From Streptacidiphilus albus JL83 (GTDB lineage Bacteria; Actinomycetota; Actinomycetes; Streptomycetales; Streptomycetaceae), in NCBI RefSeq assembly GCF_000744705.1, contig NZ_JQML01000001.1, positions 9,062,017 to 9,126,016 of the forward strand: a stretch of 64,000 nucleotides of DNA. Reading direction: 5' to 3'. Shown piece after piece: positions 7,448-16,800 of the stretch; position 1 is the first letter of the stretch, and each line of letters starts with the position of its first letter. The notes below the pieces were generated by a model, which saw only the letters and a list, made by a program, of their open reading frames with translations, searched no databases and had not been told where the DNA came from. The translations under genes and the position numbers were made by a program.

Positions 7448-8443
7448 TTACGACCGGCCGTCGATCCAGGAGTCGACCCGGGCCCACTGCGCCCGCAGCC
7501 AGTCGGCCTGCTGCTCCGCCTCGGCCGGGACGTCCTCCGACGCGACCCGCCACCAGCTCGCGCGGACGGTCCGGCGCAGCGGGATGCCCTGCCACAGGGT
7601 GCGGACCGAGACCATGTCGTCCAGGCCGGTGTGGGCGACGAACACCACGTCGGCGGAGGGTGCGGCCGCCAGTGCCGCCAGCGTCCCGTCGGTCCTGGGC
7701 GGCAGCACATGGCTCAGTCGCTCGCTCCGCGCGGCTTCGTGGGGCCGACCGTGGCGCCGCAGCCAGCGGATCGCCAGCCGCCGGCGGCGCTCGGTGAAGT
7801 TCCCGCCCTCCGGGAAGATGACCAGGGCGTCGCGCGGACCCATGTCCGAGACCAGTGCGCCGATCGCGGCGGTGGTGTGGCGCGGTGCGGCGTTCCGCGG
7901 CACGAAGCAGTGCGGGACCCGTCCGAGCAGGACATCCAGGCAGGGGTCCAGTCGCAGCGCCTGCTTGAGGACCACCCGCGGGCGCAGGCCGACATGCGTG
8001 ATCAGCACGTGGACCAGCAGGAACGAGTCCCCGGGGCCGGCGTGCCTGGCGAGCACCAGGAGCGGGCGGTCCGGGTGGAGGGGGGCGGACGCCGGGGGCC
8101 GCTCGCCGGTCACCTCGACCCGCAGGCCGAAGACCGGTACGGCTGCCCGGCACAGGAAGGCCAGCAGCGAGCCGAGCCGGGCGTAGGAACGCGCCCGGAG
8201 GCTGCCTCGCGGGCCGAACAGGTCCGCCACCGACAGGGCCAGGCCCACCAGCTCCGCCGCCAGGTAGAGCACCAGGAAGCCGCTCAGCCGGACCGGGCGC
8301 CAGGCGCCCCGCAGCAGCAGCGACACCGGGCCGGTGAGCAGCAGGCACACCGCGAACCCGGCCACGGCGACCGGCGTCAGCACCACCAGGGCCGGTACGG
8401 TGGCCAGTCGGCGGGCTGCGGTACGGAGGCGGTCCGGCTTCAC
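7448..8443 (-). CDS. PlsC-like 1-acyl-glycerol-3-phosphate acyltransferase
   Basis: The 331-residue protein has an N-terminal membrane region (helices within residues 15-85) followed by an acyltransferase domain. The catalytic HX4D motif is RHAGPGDSF near residue 136, and the substrate-binding block is FPEGGNF near residue 210. PlsC enzymes transfer a fatty acyl group to lysophosphatidic acid in phospholipid synthesis. The usual NH before the motif is RH here. The GTG start overlaps the stop of the patatin gene (GTGA), so a lysophospholipid-generating hydrolase and a reacylating enzyme are co-translated, suggesting a deacylation-reacylation lipid remodelling unit. Confidence 0.85.
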   Translation of the reverse strand: MKPDRLRTAARRLATVPALVVLTPVAVAGFAVCLLLTGPVSLLLRGAWRPVRLSGFLVLYLAAELVGLALSVADLFGPRGSLRARSYARLGSLLAFLCRAAVPVFGLRVEVTGERPPASAPLHPDRPLLVLARHAGPGDSFLLVHVLITHVGLRPRVVLKQALRLDPCLDVLLGRVPHCFVPRNAAPRHTTAAIGALVSDMGPRDALVIFPEGGNFTERRRRLAIRWLRRHGRPHEAARSERLSHVLPPRTDGTLAALAAAPSADVVFVAHTGLDDMVSVRTLWQGIPLRRTVRASWWRVASEDVPAEAEQQADWLRAQWARVDSWIDGRS

Positions 8444-9342
8444 CGGCGTCCGTCCGTCGCCGTCGCCGTCGCCGGGCCCGGCGACGCCAGGTAGGCACGG
8501 GAGGCCAGGTAGGCGCGTTCGATGCGCTCCCGGGCGGAGCCGAAGTCCCGGTGCCGCAGCTGCTGCGCCGGACCGACCCGCTGTGCGGGGCCGGTCCCGG
8601 TGGGCAGCACATGGACGGTGACGTCGTCCGGCAGGTCGGCCATGTCCCTGGCAAAACGGTGCCTACGGGCGATCTCGAAGCAGACCGAGGCGACCTCCCA
8701 GGGCTGCCGGGGCGCGGTGAGCGGTTGCTCGATCCGGCCGACCTGCAGGACGTAGACGGTGCGGGCGCCCAGCGCGACGGCTCTGCCGACCGGGATGCTG
8801 TTCACCAGGCCGCCGTCGAGGAAGTGCTCGCCGTCGATGTGCACCGGCGGCAGCAGCCCGGGCACGGCCGACGAGGCCAGGATCGCCGGCACGAGCGGGC
8901 CGCTGCTGAACCAGTGCTCGGCCGAGCGCTCGATGCAGGCGGCGACGCACTGGTACGGAACCGCGAGGTCCTCGATCGCCGGCTTGCCCAGGTCCCGTTC
9001 CAGCAGCACGCGGAGGGAGCTGTTGGAGTAGATGTGGGTGCGGCTGCGCACGGCGGTGCCGACCCGGCCCATCAGCGAACCGGCGAAGACCCCGGCCCGG
9101 CCCAGCCCCTGCCACAGGGTGCTCAGCCGCTCGACCGAGGCGGCCGAGGGGTCGGCGGCGACCAGTGCTCCGTTGATGGCGCCCACCGAGGTGCCGAGCA
9201 CCAGGTCGGGCTCGATCCCGGCCTCCAGCAGCGCCTTGAGCATGCCGACCTCGTAGGCCCCCAGCGAGCCGCCGCCGCCCAGGACGAAGGCGCAGCCACC
9301 CCGGAGCCGGCTGTCCACGGGCCCGCGGTCCGTCGTGGTCAC
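8440..9342 (-). CDS. Patatin-like phospholipase
   Basis: The 300-residue protein is chosen from the GTG at 9342, whose GTGA overlaps the stop of the upstream small gene. It has all patatin landmarks: the oxyanion hole GGGGSLGAYEVG near residue 15, the nucleophile GTSVG (GxSxG) near residue 43, and the catalytic aspartate in DGG (FLDGGLVNSIPVG) near residue 170. Patatins use a Ser-Asp dyad to hydrolyse acyl groups from phospholipids. It is overlapped downstream by a PlsC-like acyltransferase gene. The C-terminus ends in a low-complexity AYLASRAYLAS repeat. Confidence 0.92.
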   Translation of the reverse strand: MTTTDRGPVDSRLRGGCAFVLGGGGSLGAYEVGMLKALLEAGIEPDLVLGTSVGAINGALVAADPSAASVERLSTLWQGLGRAGVFAGSLMGRVGTAVRSRTHIYSNSSLRVLLERDLGKPAIEDLAVPYQCVAACIERSAEHWFSSGPLVPAILASSAVPGLLPPVHIDGEHFLDGGLVNSIPVGRAVALGARTVYVLQVGRIEQPLTAPRQPWEVASVCFEIARRHRFARDMADLPDDVTVHVLPTGTGPAQRVGPAQQLRHRDFGSARERIERAYLASRAYLASPGPATATATDGRR

Positions 9343-9569
9343 GGTCCGTCGTAGTAGCGGCGATCCTCCACCACCACCTCGTCGCCGCCCAGCCGACGGC
9401 GCGGAAGGCGGCTCCGGTAGATGCTGACGTAGGTCACCAGCCCCAGCAGTCCGGCTATCATCAGGATCACCCCAACGACGTGGATGTTCATTCCGGCCAC
9501 GTGCCAGTTGACGCCGAACGTCGCGATGGCGCCTACCGCGATCACGATGACGCAGCCACCGATTCCCAT
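9339..9569 (-). CDS. DUF6458-like small membrane protein
   Basis: The 76-residue protein starts MGIGGCVIVIAVGAIATF and has two transmembrane helices separated by a short loop (GMNIHVVGVILMIAGLLGLVTY). A basic cytoplasmic tail ends in RRYYDGP. The MGIGG start and helix pattern fit the actinobacterial DUF6458 family, whose function is unknown. GGAGGG lies about 7 bases before the ATG, and it is the first gene of a three-gene coupled unit with patatin and PlsC. It could anchor or assist these lipid enzymes at the membrane. Confidence 0.75.
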   Translation of the reverse strand: MGIGGCVIVIAVGAIATFGVNWHVAGMNIHVVGVILMIAGLLGLVTYVSIYRSRLPRRRLGGDEVVVEDRRYYDGP

Positions 9570-9680
9570 GGTCGTACCCTCCGTTGCGGTTGGGACAGCC
9601 CACCTGCACATGAACCCTGCTCGCTGGGCGACTTGCCCGGATGCGGCCGTTCAAACCGGAACCCGGCGCAGCGGGACACC

Positions 9681-10688
9681 TCACTCCGGAGGGTGCCCCC
9701 GGGGTCGGCTGGCCGAGGCGGCGAGCCGGTCGGCGAGTGCCGTCACCAGGTTCCGGAGTTCCTCCGGGCGCTCGATGACGAACGGCCGGTCGAGCGAGGC
9801 GAGTACCGGGGGCAGCCAGTCGAGCCGCTCCGCCCGGATCTCGACGCGGAGCCAGCGCCCGGGGTCCGGGTCCGCCCCTGCCGCAGCCGCGGGCTCCGCC
9901 ACCTCGGCGACGCTCGCGGGGAGCCGGGCGCGGATCTGCTCGACCGTCCCCTGGATCCGCAGGGTCACCTCGTAGCGGTAGGCGGCCTTGGCGAGGCCCG
10001 ACAGGACGCGCTGCGCCGGATCGAGGTCGGCGGGCGGCTCGAACGAGCCCGGCAGGGCCCTCGCGTCCGCGATGCGGTCGAGCCGGAAGGTGCGGTCCTC
10101 GTCGATCCCGGGGTCGCTGCCCGTGACGTACCACCGGCCCGCATGGGTGACGATCCCGTACGGGTGCAGGGTGCGTTCGCTGCGTCGGCCGTCCCGGGAC
10201 GTGTACCTGATCGAGACCGGTCGGCGATGGCGGACCGCATCGGCGACGGTGAGCAGGACCCCGGTCGGGGGAGCGGCGAACTCGCCGGGCGGGGCCGTGA
10301 AGGCCAGGGACTCCAGGAGGGCGTCGAGCCGATGGGCGAGCCGCTCGGGCAGCACCCGACGGATCTTGGCGGCCGCCGTCTCGCTGGCCGTGTCCACCGT
10401 CGTCAGCAGCCCTGCCCGGCGTCCGACGACCAGGCCGAGCAGCACGGCGAGCGCCTCGTCGTCATCGAGCATGAGCGGGGGCAGCCGGTACCCGGGAGCG
10501 AGCCGGTACCCGCCGTAGCGGCCGCGGACCGACTCGACGGGCAGGTCGAGGTCGATCAGGTGCTCCACGTACCGGCGCACGGTGCGCCCGTCGACGCCGA
10601 GCCTGTCGGCCAGTTCGGCCATCGTCCGGGTACCGCCCGACTGCAGCAGTTCCAGGAGGGTGAGCACGCGGCCGGTGGGTCGAACCAT
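9681..10688 (-). CDS. Helix-turn-helix regulator with WYL domain
   Basis: The 335-residue protein has an N-terminal winged helix-turn-helix of the HTH_11/DeoR type (LTLLELLQSGGTRTMAELADRLGVDGRTVRRYVEHL) and a WYL effector domain (about residues 145-225, with SIRYTSRDGRRSERTLHPYGIVTHAGRWYVTG). A WCX extension forms the C-terminus. WYL proteins are thought to bind nucleic acids or nucleotides, and in actinobacteria they control divergent neighbours or DNA-damage genes. It is divergent from the VOC gene at 10781, with an 11-bp near-perfect inverted repeat in between, which is the probable autoregulatory operator. Confidence 0.9.
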   Translation of the reverse strand: MVRPTGRVLTLLELLQSGGTRTMAELADRLGVDGRTVRRYVEHLIDLDLPVESVRGRYGGYRLAPGYRLPPLMLDDDEALAVLLGLVVGRRAGLLTTVDTASETAAAKIRRVLPERLAHRLDALLESLAFTAPPGEFAAPPTGVLLTVADAVRHRRPVSIRYTSRDGRRSERTLHPYGIVTHAGRWYVTGSDPGIDEDRTFRLDRIADARALPGSFEPPADLDPAQRVLSGLAKAAYRYEVTLRIQGTVEQIRARLPASVAEVAEPAAAAGADPDPGRWLRVEIRAERLDWLPPVLASLDRPFVIERPEELRNLVTALADRLAASASRPRGHPPE

Positions 10689-10704
10689 GGACAGAGCCTA
10701 GCGG

Positions 10705-10733
10705 GAATACTGGACCGTTTCTGTCCGGTATTC
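10705..10733. promoter_or_regulatory. Inverted repeat, candidate WYL-regulator operator
   Basis: GAATACTGGAC and GTCCGGTATTC (10 of 11 positions complementary) flank a 7-base spacer in the 92-base region between the divergent WYL regulator and VOC genes. Its size and symmetry fit a dimeric repressor site. Confidence 0.5.
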
Positions 10734-10780
10734 GTTCTAGCGTGTGCGGTGCAACGGCTTCACGACCCGAGGAGATCACC

Positions 10781-11179
10781 ATGGACTTCGTCTCGATCCG
10801 CATCATCACCGACGACGTCGCGCGCCTCGTCGGCTTCTACGAGCGGGCCACCGGCGTCAGTGCGGACTGGTCCACCGAGGACTTCGCCGAGCTGCGCACC
10901 GCCGGTGCGACCCTGGCGATCGCCAGTACCCGCACGGTGGCGCTGTTCGCGCCCGGCTCCGCCCGTCCGGCCGACAACAACACCGTGATCATCGAGTTCC
11001 TCGTCGACGACGTGGACGGCATCCACCGGAACCTGGCGGGCTTCGTCGACGACTTCGTCAACGAGCCCACCACCATGCCCTGGGGCAACCGGGCCCTGCT
11101 GTTCCGTGACCCCGACGGCAACCTCGTCAACTTCTTCACCCCGGTCACCGCGGCGGCCGTGGAGCGGCTCGCCCGCTGA
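10781..11179 (+). CDS. VOC family (glyoxalase/bleomycin-resistance fold) protein
   Basis: The 132-residue protein has two beta-alpha-beta-beta-beta modules of the vicinal oxygen chelate fold. It opens MDFVSIRIITDDVARLVGFYE, and its second half ends FRDPDGNLVNFFTP, the classic metal-site glutamate/asparagine region of the family. Possible roles are dioxygenase, glyoxalase or antibiotic-binding protein; the substrate is not predictable. A GAGGAG ribosome-binding site precedes the ATG by 6 bases. It is divergent from the WYL regulator. Its stop codon lies in the loop of a 7-bp GC-rich hairpin (11170-11186) that may act as terminator. Confidence 0.88.
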   Translation: MDFVSIRIITDDVARLVGFYERATGVSADWSTEDFAELRTAGATLAIASTRTVALFAPGSARPADNNTVIIEFLVDDVDGIHRNLAGFVDDFVNEPTTMPWGNRALLFRDPDGNLVNFFTPVTAAAVERLAR

Positions 11180-11196
11180 GCGGGCGGCGCGGGCCC

Positions 11197-11943
11197 TCAG
11201 CTCGGGGCGAGCCGGACCAGGACGGTGCCTGCGCCGTCCACCACCGCCAGGCCGCTGATCTGCGCCGGGCTGATCGAGGTGGAGGCGGGGACGGTGGCGG
11301 TGGCCGAGTAGCCGGAGCCCCAGGTCCCGGCGGTCTCGTCGGTTCCGCCCTTGCCGAGGACCACCAGATGGCAGGTGATGTCGGCGGGGAGGCCGCCGAG
11401 CCGCAGCTGGAACTCGGTGCCCCAGGTCTCGGGGAACACCGCTGCGGTCGCCGACACGTGGGTGGTCGGGTCGGTCGCGCTCCAGGTGGCCGCCGCCACC
11501 GGGGCCGCGGCCGGACGGTCGCGGGCGACGGTGGCGTAGACGACGGTGCCGCCGACGACGGCCGCCAGCGCCAGTCCGGCCCCGGCCAGCGCCCGGGCGC
11601 CCGGGCGGCGGCGCCGGTGCTGCGCCGGGAGGACCGGCAGCGGCAGCTCCACCGTGCCGGAAACCGCCGCCGGCGCCCCCACCGGTCCGGCGGGCGGTGT
11701 CGTGGGCGGTGTCGTGTGCGGCGCGGTGGGCGGGCTGAAGGACTCGGCCGCCGCGGCGCTCTCCGGGAGCTCCTCGAAGGCGGTGTGCCGCAGCAGGCCG
11801 GGCAGCGGGGCCATCGCCACCAGCTCGTCCTGGCAGTGCCGGCAGCCCGCGATGTGCCGCTCCAGCTCCCTGCGCTCCTCCGGTTCCAGCGCCCCGAGCA
11901 GGTAGGCGCCCAGGGACACGCTCTCCTGGCACGGCGACGTCAT
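11197..11943 (-). CDS. Anti-sigma factor with zinc-binding ZAS domain
   Basis: The 248-residue protein starts with a zinc-binding anti-sigma domain: LGAYLLGALEPEERRELERH followed by HIAGCRHCQDEL, the HxxxCxxC signature near residues 31-38. A proline-rich linker, one transmembrane helix (about residues 125-145, LAGAGLALAAVVGGTVVYATVA) and an extracytoplasmic beta-rich domain follow. The N-terminal domain should hold the cognate ECF sigma factor, encoded immediately upstream with an ATGA overlap, until a cell-envelope or redox signal acts. The extracytoplasmic part ends in a domain seen in many actinobacterial anti-sigma factors, of unknown ligand. Confidence 0.9.
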   Translation of the reverse strand: MTSPCQESVSLGAYLLGALEPEERRELERHIAGCRHCQDELVAMAPLPGLLRHTAFEELPESAAAAESFSPPTAPHTTPPTTPPAGPVGAPAAVSGTVELPLPVLPAQHRRRRPGARALAGAGLALAAVVGGTVVYATVARDRPAAAPVAAATWSATDPTTHVSATAAVFPETWGTEFQLRLGGLPADITCHLVVLGKGGTDETAGTWGSGYSATATVPASTSISPAQISGLAVVDGAGTVLVRLAPS

Positions 11944-12467
11944 GGGGATGTCACTCCCTTCTCCTCCAGTACTCCGCGCAGCGCCCTCAGCCCGTAGTAG
12001 CAGCGGGACTTGACCGTACCCGGTGGGACGCCGAGGCGCTCCGCCGTCTCGGCGACCGTGCGGCGCAGGTAGTACACCTCGATCAGCACCTCGCGGTGCT
12101 CCGGGCGCAGCCCGCGCATCGCCTCGACCAGCTGCCAGCGCTCCAGCATCCGGTCCAGCTCCGCCTCACCGCCTCCCGCCAGCGGCAGTTCGCCCTCCGG
12201 CAGCGGCGACTCCGGCGGCCGGGCCGCACTGCGCCGGTAGGCCGAGACGACCAGGTTGTGGGCGACGGTGTGCAGCCAGGGTGCCGCCCGGTCCGGGTCG
12301 AGCGAGTCCTGGTGCTGCCATGCACGCAGGAAGGTCTCCTGCACGATGTCCTCCGCCCGCTGGTAGTCGCCGTGGACCAGCCCGAGTACCCGCCCCAGCA
12401 CCGAGCGTCCGTACTGGGCGTACAGGGCACGCACGAACTCTGATCCGCGCGCCGGTATCTGCTCCAC
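11940..12467 (-). CDS. ECF RNA polymerase sigma factor
   Basis: The protein has sigma region 2 (ALYAQYGRSVLGRVLGLVHGD then RAEDIVQETFLRAWQH) and region 4 (GLRPEHREVLIEVYYLRRTVAETAERLGVPPGTVKSRCYYGLRAL), the minimal ECF architecture. I give the GTG at 12467 (175 residues); an in-frame TTG at 12503 would add 12 residues, and neither has an ideally spaced Shine-Dalgarno. It is encoded upstream of, and overlaps, its membrane-anchored anti-sigma factor, so the pair forms a transmembrane signalling unit. The neighbouring minus-strand lipoprotein at 12553 could be part of the same response. Confidence 0.9.
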   Translation of the reverse strand: MEQIPARGSEFVRALYAQYGRSVLGRVLGLVHGDYQRAEDIVQETFLRAWQHQDSLDPDRAAPWLHTVAHNLVVSAYRRSAARPPESPLPEGELPLAGGGEAELDRMLERWQLVEAMRGLRPEHREVLIEVYYLRRTVAETAERLGVPPGTVKSRCYYGLRALRGVLEEKGVTSP

Positions 12468-12552
12468 ATGCTCCAGTACGCCTCCGCCGCGCGGAAGGTT
12501 CAACCCGACGGCGGACCGTCCGGACCGGCGGAGGACCCCCGAGGCCGGCCGG

Positions 12553-13107
12553 TCAGTATCCGTAGCCGCCTCCCGACGTGCTGGGCGTGGTGGTGGGTGC
12601 GGTGCCGGGCGAGGTGGCGGGTGCGGCGGGGGCGCTGGTGATCGCGTTGCCGTCGACGCCGACGACGTACCAGGTGCCGCCGAAGCTCGCGATGCCCTCG
12701 CCGTTCACGTCACCGGGCTGGGCGTCGTGGGCGAAGGTGTAGAGGGGGTGGCCCTGGTAGGTCACCTGGGTGGTGTGGTCGGTCCTGGCGCTCGTGCCGA
12801 CCAGGGAGGCGGTGACCCCGCTGTCGGTCGGCGTCCCGGTCGTGGTGTCGGGGGGCCACACGGCCGCGCAGGCGCTGTAGCAGCTCGACTTCGCGCCGGT
12901 GTCGGCCGTCAGCAGGTACAGGGTGTGGCCGGAGCCGTCGACGAGGATCTCGCCGTACTTCGAGCTCTGGGCGTGCAGCGCGGTCGTGGCGGCGGGTGCG
13001 CTGCTGCTCGCCGGCGGCGAGGACGCCGTGGTACCGGAACTGCTGCACCCGGCGGCCAGCGCCGCGACGGCGACCGCACCGGCCGAGATGGCGATGAGAC
13101 GGTTCAT
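12553..13107 (-). CDS. Secreted-repeat lipoprotein (PF03640-like)
   Basis: This 184-residue lipoprotein has the signal peptide MNRLIAISAGAVAVAALAAGC with a lipobox cysteine at 21, then a Ser/Thr/Ala-rich linker. Two copies of the secreted repeat follow: YGEILVDGSGHTLYLLTAD with CYSACAAVWPP, and QVTYQGHPLYTFAHDAQPGDVNGEGI. The protein ends in a Pro/Thr-rich tail and GGGYGY. Such proteins often sit beside ECF sigma/anti-sigma genes, as here, and are proposed extracytoplasmic redox or heme-associated proteins, but the biochemical role is not established. GGAGG precedes the ATG. The 266 bases between this gene and the plus-strand gene at 13374 hold no recognisable gene. Confidence 0.88.
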   Translation of the reverse strand: MNRLIAISAGAVAVAALAAGCSSSGTTASSPPASSSAPAATTALHAQSSKYGEILVDGSGHTLYLLTADTGAKSSCYSACAAVWPPDTTTGTPTDSGVTASLVGTSARTDHTTQVTYQGHPLYTFAHDAQPGDVNGEGIASFGGTWYVVGVDGNAITSAPAAPATSPGTAPTTTPSTSGGGYGY

Positions 13108-13373
13108 GGGGGACCTCCTCCGCTGGAACCACCGCGCCGCCCGATGCGGGGCGGTCGGTCCATCGGCCCGCCCTCGGCGGGTCCTGCCTGGCATACGCGG
13201 TGCGGCCGCGAGCGGTTCACCCTTCGCGGCGTCCGCGGACGTGAACCCTTCCCGTGCGCCCGGCGTAGTCACTCCACGAAGCCTCGGGGTCGACGGGGCG
13301 GGCGCCACCGAAGGGAGCCGGCGATGACGAGGTACCGCGCGAGCCGAGCAGCCGCAGGCGGGAGGCGGAGGAG

Positions 13374-13865
13374 ATGAGGACCGACCGGGCCCGGAACGCC
13401 GTCGCCGGACTGTGGCTGCTGCGCCTGGTCACCGCGGCCGCCCTGGCGGTGGACGCCTATGTGCACGCGGACCTCGCCCCCGGATACGACTTCGCCGGCC
13501 GGGGAATCAGCCAGGGCGACCTGTTCCTGGTCGAGGCCGCCGCCGCGGCCCTGGCCGCACTCCTGCTGATCCTCCTCGGCACACGACCGCTGGTGTGGGC
13601 GTACGCGCTGCTGGTGGCGCTCGCCGGTACCGGCGCGGTGCTGCTGTACCGCTACGTCGACGTCGGAGCCCTGGGGCCGCTGCGCAACATGTACGAGCCC
13701 GTCTGGTACCCGGAGAAGACCCTCTCCGCCGTCGCCGAGGCCGCCGCGGTCGTCACCGCCCTGTGCGGCCTGGCACTGACCCGTCGATGGCGCAACGCCC
13801 GCACCCGGGACCCGGGTCAGGGCTCGTCCACGGGAGTGAAGGGAAGGCGGTCGTCGTCCTCCTGA
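13374..13865 (+). CDS. Four-helix membrane protein of unknown function
   Basis: The 163-residue protein has four hydrophobic segments (about residues 10-28, 50-68, 72-92 and 118-138), a basic C-terminal tail and a serine run at the end. GGAGGCGGAGGAG stands directly before the ATG. The composition fits small actinobacterial integral membrane proteins annotated only as hypothetical. Its last 49 bases overlap the 3' end of the convergent NLR gene, so the last dozen residues (KGRRSSSS) are encoded in DNA that is coding on the other strand. I see no motif that points to a function. Confidence 0.75.
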   Translation: MRTDRARNAVAGLWLLRLVTAAALAVDAYVHADLAPGYDFAGRGISQGDLFLVEAAAAALAALLLILLGTRPLVWAYALLVALAGTGAVLLYRYVDVGALGPLRNMYEPVWYPEKTLSAVAEAAAVVTALCGLALTRRWRNARTRDPGQGSSTGVKGRRSSSS

Positions 13866-16800
13866 TCGCGGTCGACGTCCAGCACGACGTGGCTCGGCAG
13901 GAGTTGTTGGCCCCGCACTTCACCGGCGCCCTTCAGCGCTATCCGGCGCAGACCGCGGAGTTCCGCGAGCGGGCCGACATCGACGACCTGGTTGGGGAGG
14001 TCGCGCATGACCAGGACTTCCAGGGCCGGGTAGACCTTGGCCAGCAGCCGCAGTTCGGGGAGGCCGCGAGGGCGGTGGAGCACGACGTTCCTGATGTCGG
14101 GCAGTGTCGGCGAGCCCTCCAGCGTGGGGAGGATCTCACCGTCGAGCACCAGCGTCCGCAACTCCGGGAGCTGCGTCAGCGGTGCGCGGAACCTGGGCGG
14201 AATCGCGAAGGCCTCCAGTTCGAGCTGGATCAGCCGCTGCAGCGGAAGGAGATCCTCCAGCTGCAGTTCACCACCCGGCACGCTCATCCGCAGCAGCTCC
14301 AGCGACCGGGGCAGGTGGCCGAGCGTCCTGGGCACGTCCCCCCGCTTCACCGCGTGCAGGACCAGGCCGGTCAGTCGGACCATGGAGGCCAGGCTGTGCA
14401 GCGAATCGAAGTGTCCCTCCAGCAGCAGCAACCGGAGCGGCAGGCCGGCCAGCGGCTGCAGGTCGGCCTGTGCGGCCTGGAGCATGAGGAACCGTAGGGT
14501 GCGGCACTCGGCCAGCGGGGCCAGGTCCATCCCGGCGAGCGGATCGATCAGGCACAGGCCTTCGAGCTGCCCCTTGCCGAGGGAGTCGAGCTGGGATCCG
14601 CTGAGCGGTCCCGTGTGGGAGATGTACGGGCGCCCGCCGACCGTCGCGATGAAGTCGATCTGGGCCTGCGAGGTGGTGCTGATGAACATCAGGTCGTCGT
14701 ACCTGAGCTGGGCGATGATCTGCTGCCCGTACTCGACCGTGTCGAAGCGGCCCCAGGCCGAGGCGAGCATCTCGCGCACCTCCGGGTCGCGGTGGCCGGC
14801 GTAGCGGGCGAGCAGCGGCAGGGCCCGGGTGTCCGCCGTCAGGGTGGCGGTGGCCACCACGGCACGGGCCGTCGCGTCGTCGAGGCCCTCCGGGCCGGGC
14901 AGCAGTTCGAGTATCGTGCCGCCCGCGTAGGCCAGGCTGGCCGCCGACCGCGCGTTGTGCGGCGGGATGAGCCGGGCCGCCTCCCGTTCCACGCGCTGCT
15001 GCATCAGCGGGTCCAGCTCGCTCGCGTGCTCCAGACAGGTCATGGCCAGGATGACCAGCCGGTCGTGGTGCACGGTGTCCTGCCGGGCCTGCCGCAGCAG
15101 TCGGTCCAGCAGTTTGCTGCGCACGCGCGGCGTGGCGTGCCAGACCGCCATCCGGAGGACGTCCTCCCACTGGTCGTTGTGGGCGTTCAGGACCAGGACG
15201 CCCAGATCGTCGTCCTGGATGGCGGCTCGGGCGGCCAGGTAGTCCTGGAAGGTGCGGTGGATGAAGTCCACCGAGTCGGGCGTCGGTTGGCGCAGCAGTC
15301 CGCTGCGGTCGATCAGCTGGTTCAGTACCCGGTCGGGATTGGCCGTCAGGTGGCGCAGGGCCGGCAGCGAGGCCTCGATGATCCGTACCGCCTGGCTGTA
15401 CCGCATCTCCGTCGCGCCGTTCTTGACCAGCCAGTAGGCCAGCCGCTGCAGGAGCTGCGGGGGATGGGCGGGGTCCAGCCGCAGGTCCCGCGCCAGTTGG
15501 ACACCGCGTTCGTCGTCGCGTCGTTGCAGCAGCAGCTCCAGCGCGGCTGCGTACAGCTCCATGCGACCGCTGGGCAGGTAGCCGCGACGGTCCCGGTTCA
15601 ACGCGCAGATCAGGGCGCAGAGCAGCGGATTGGTGGCCAGCCGGCCCAGGTCCCGCTTGGTGACCACGGCTGTGGTCAGATCGTCGCGCCACTTGACGAT
15701 GCGTTCGTCGTTCGGCTGCCCGCTCGCTGCGGCCCGGTGCCACTTGTCGATGAACGCGATGACGTCCGTGCTGTTCATCGGCAGCAGTTCGAGTTCGTGG
15801 AACTTCAGGCCGCCCAGCCAGCCCTCGCGCACGGCCGAGGGGCGGGTGGTGATCACGCAGCGGCTCTCCGGGAAGGCCACGATGAGCTGCCTGAGCCACT
15901 GCCGGGTCTGCGACCGGCGTTCCTCCGGGACTTCGTCCACCCCGTCGATGAGCAGCAGCACCCTGCCCTGGGTCAGCTTCCCGGTCACCCAGCCCCGGGC
16001 CTCGCTGCGCCCGGTCAGGCCCGGTGCCACGTAGGAGAGGAACTCCTCGGGCGAGGGCAGCACTCCGCCCGCCGGGACGGACCGCAACCGGATGAGCAGC
16101 GGGATGTATCCGTCCAGATCGCCGAGCGAGGGTGGCAGCTCACGGCGTGCGACTGCGGTCGCCAGCCACTGCAGCAGCGTCGTCTTCCCCGAACCGGCCT
16201 GCCCCCGGACCAGGACCCGCCTCTGGCCGGAGAGCGCCTGTTCGGCCCGCTTGGCGACGGAGGTGCCGCCGCCCAGCAGCTCCAGGCTGAGGTAGCTGGT
16301 GTCGAGGGACCAGAACTCCTCGCCGCCGCCGGGCGGGTTCAACCCGATGATCTGCAGCGCGCTGGACTGCTCGATGATGACCCGGCGCAGCTGGTCCTCG
16401 AAGTCGTCGGCGTCGGGCATCACCGAGCGGCTGACATCGGGACGGGCCCCGTAGCGCTCGCAGGCGCGGACGAAGTCCTCGTCGTCGAGCAGGGTGGTGG
16501 AAGGGGTGATCTCCAGCCGGTGGTGCTGCCAGAGGCCACCGGGATCGGCGTGCACCACGCCCGCCAGCCGGCCTTCGTGGAAGACGGCCGATCCGGAGAA
16601 CCCGGCCCAGGGAGAACCGCCTCCCTGGCCGGTCAAGGGTCCGCCGTGGACGTTGTCCAGCACGTGGAGACGGCGCAGCAGGCTGGAACCGGGCTTGAGG
16701 GTTCCGCTGAGCTGCTCGCTGTCCAGCGCGCCGACGGCGTCCCGCTGCGCCTGCGGATAACCGATGGAGACCGCGTTCGGCCGTGGCGCCAGGTCCTCGA

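Noticed and set aside
13817..13865. Whether the 3' overlap of the four-helix membrane protein with the NLR gene means one of the two is wrong
   Set aside because: Both genes have good ribosome-binding sites and coherent proteins, and convergent 49-base overlaps are common; both kept.
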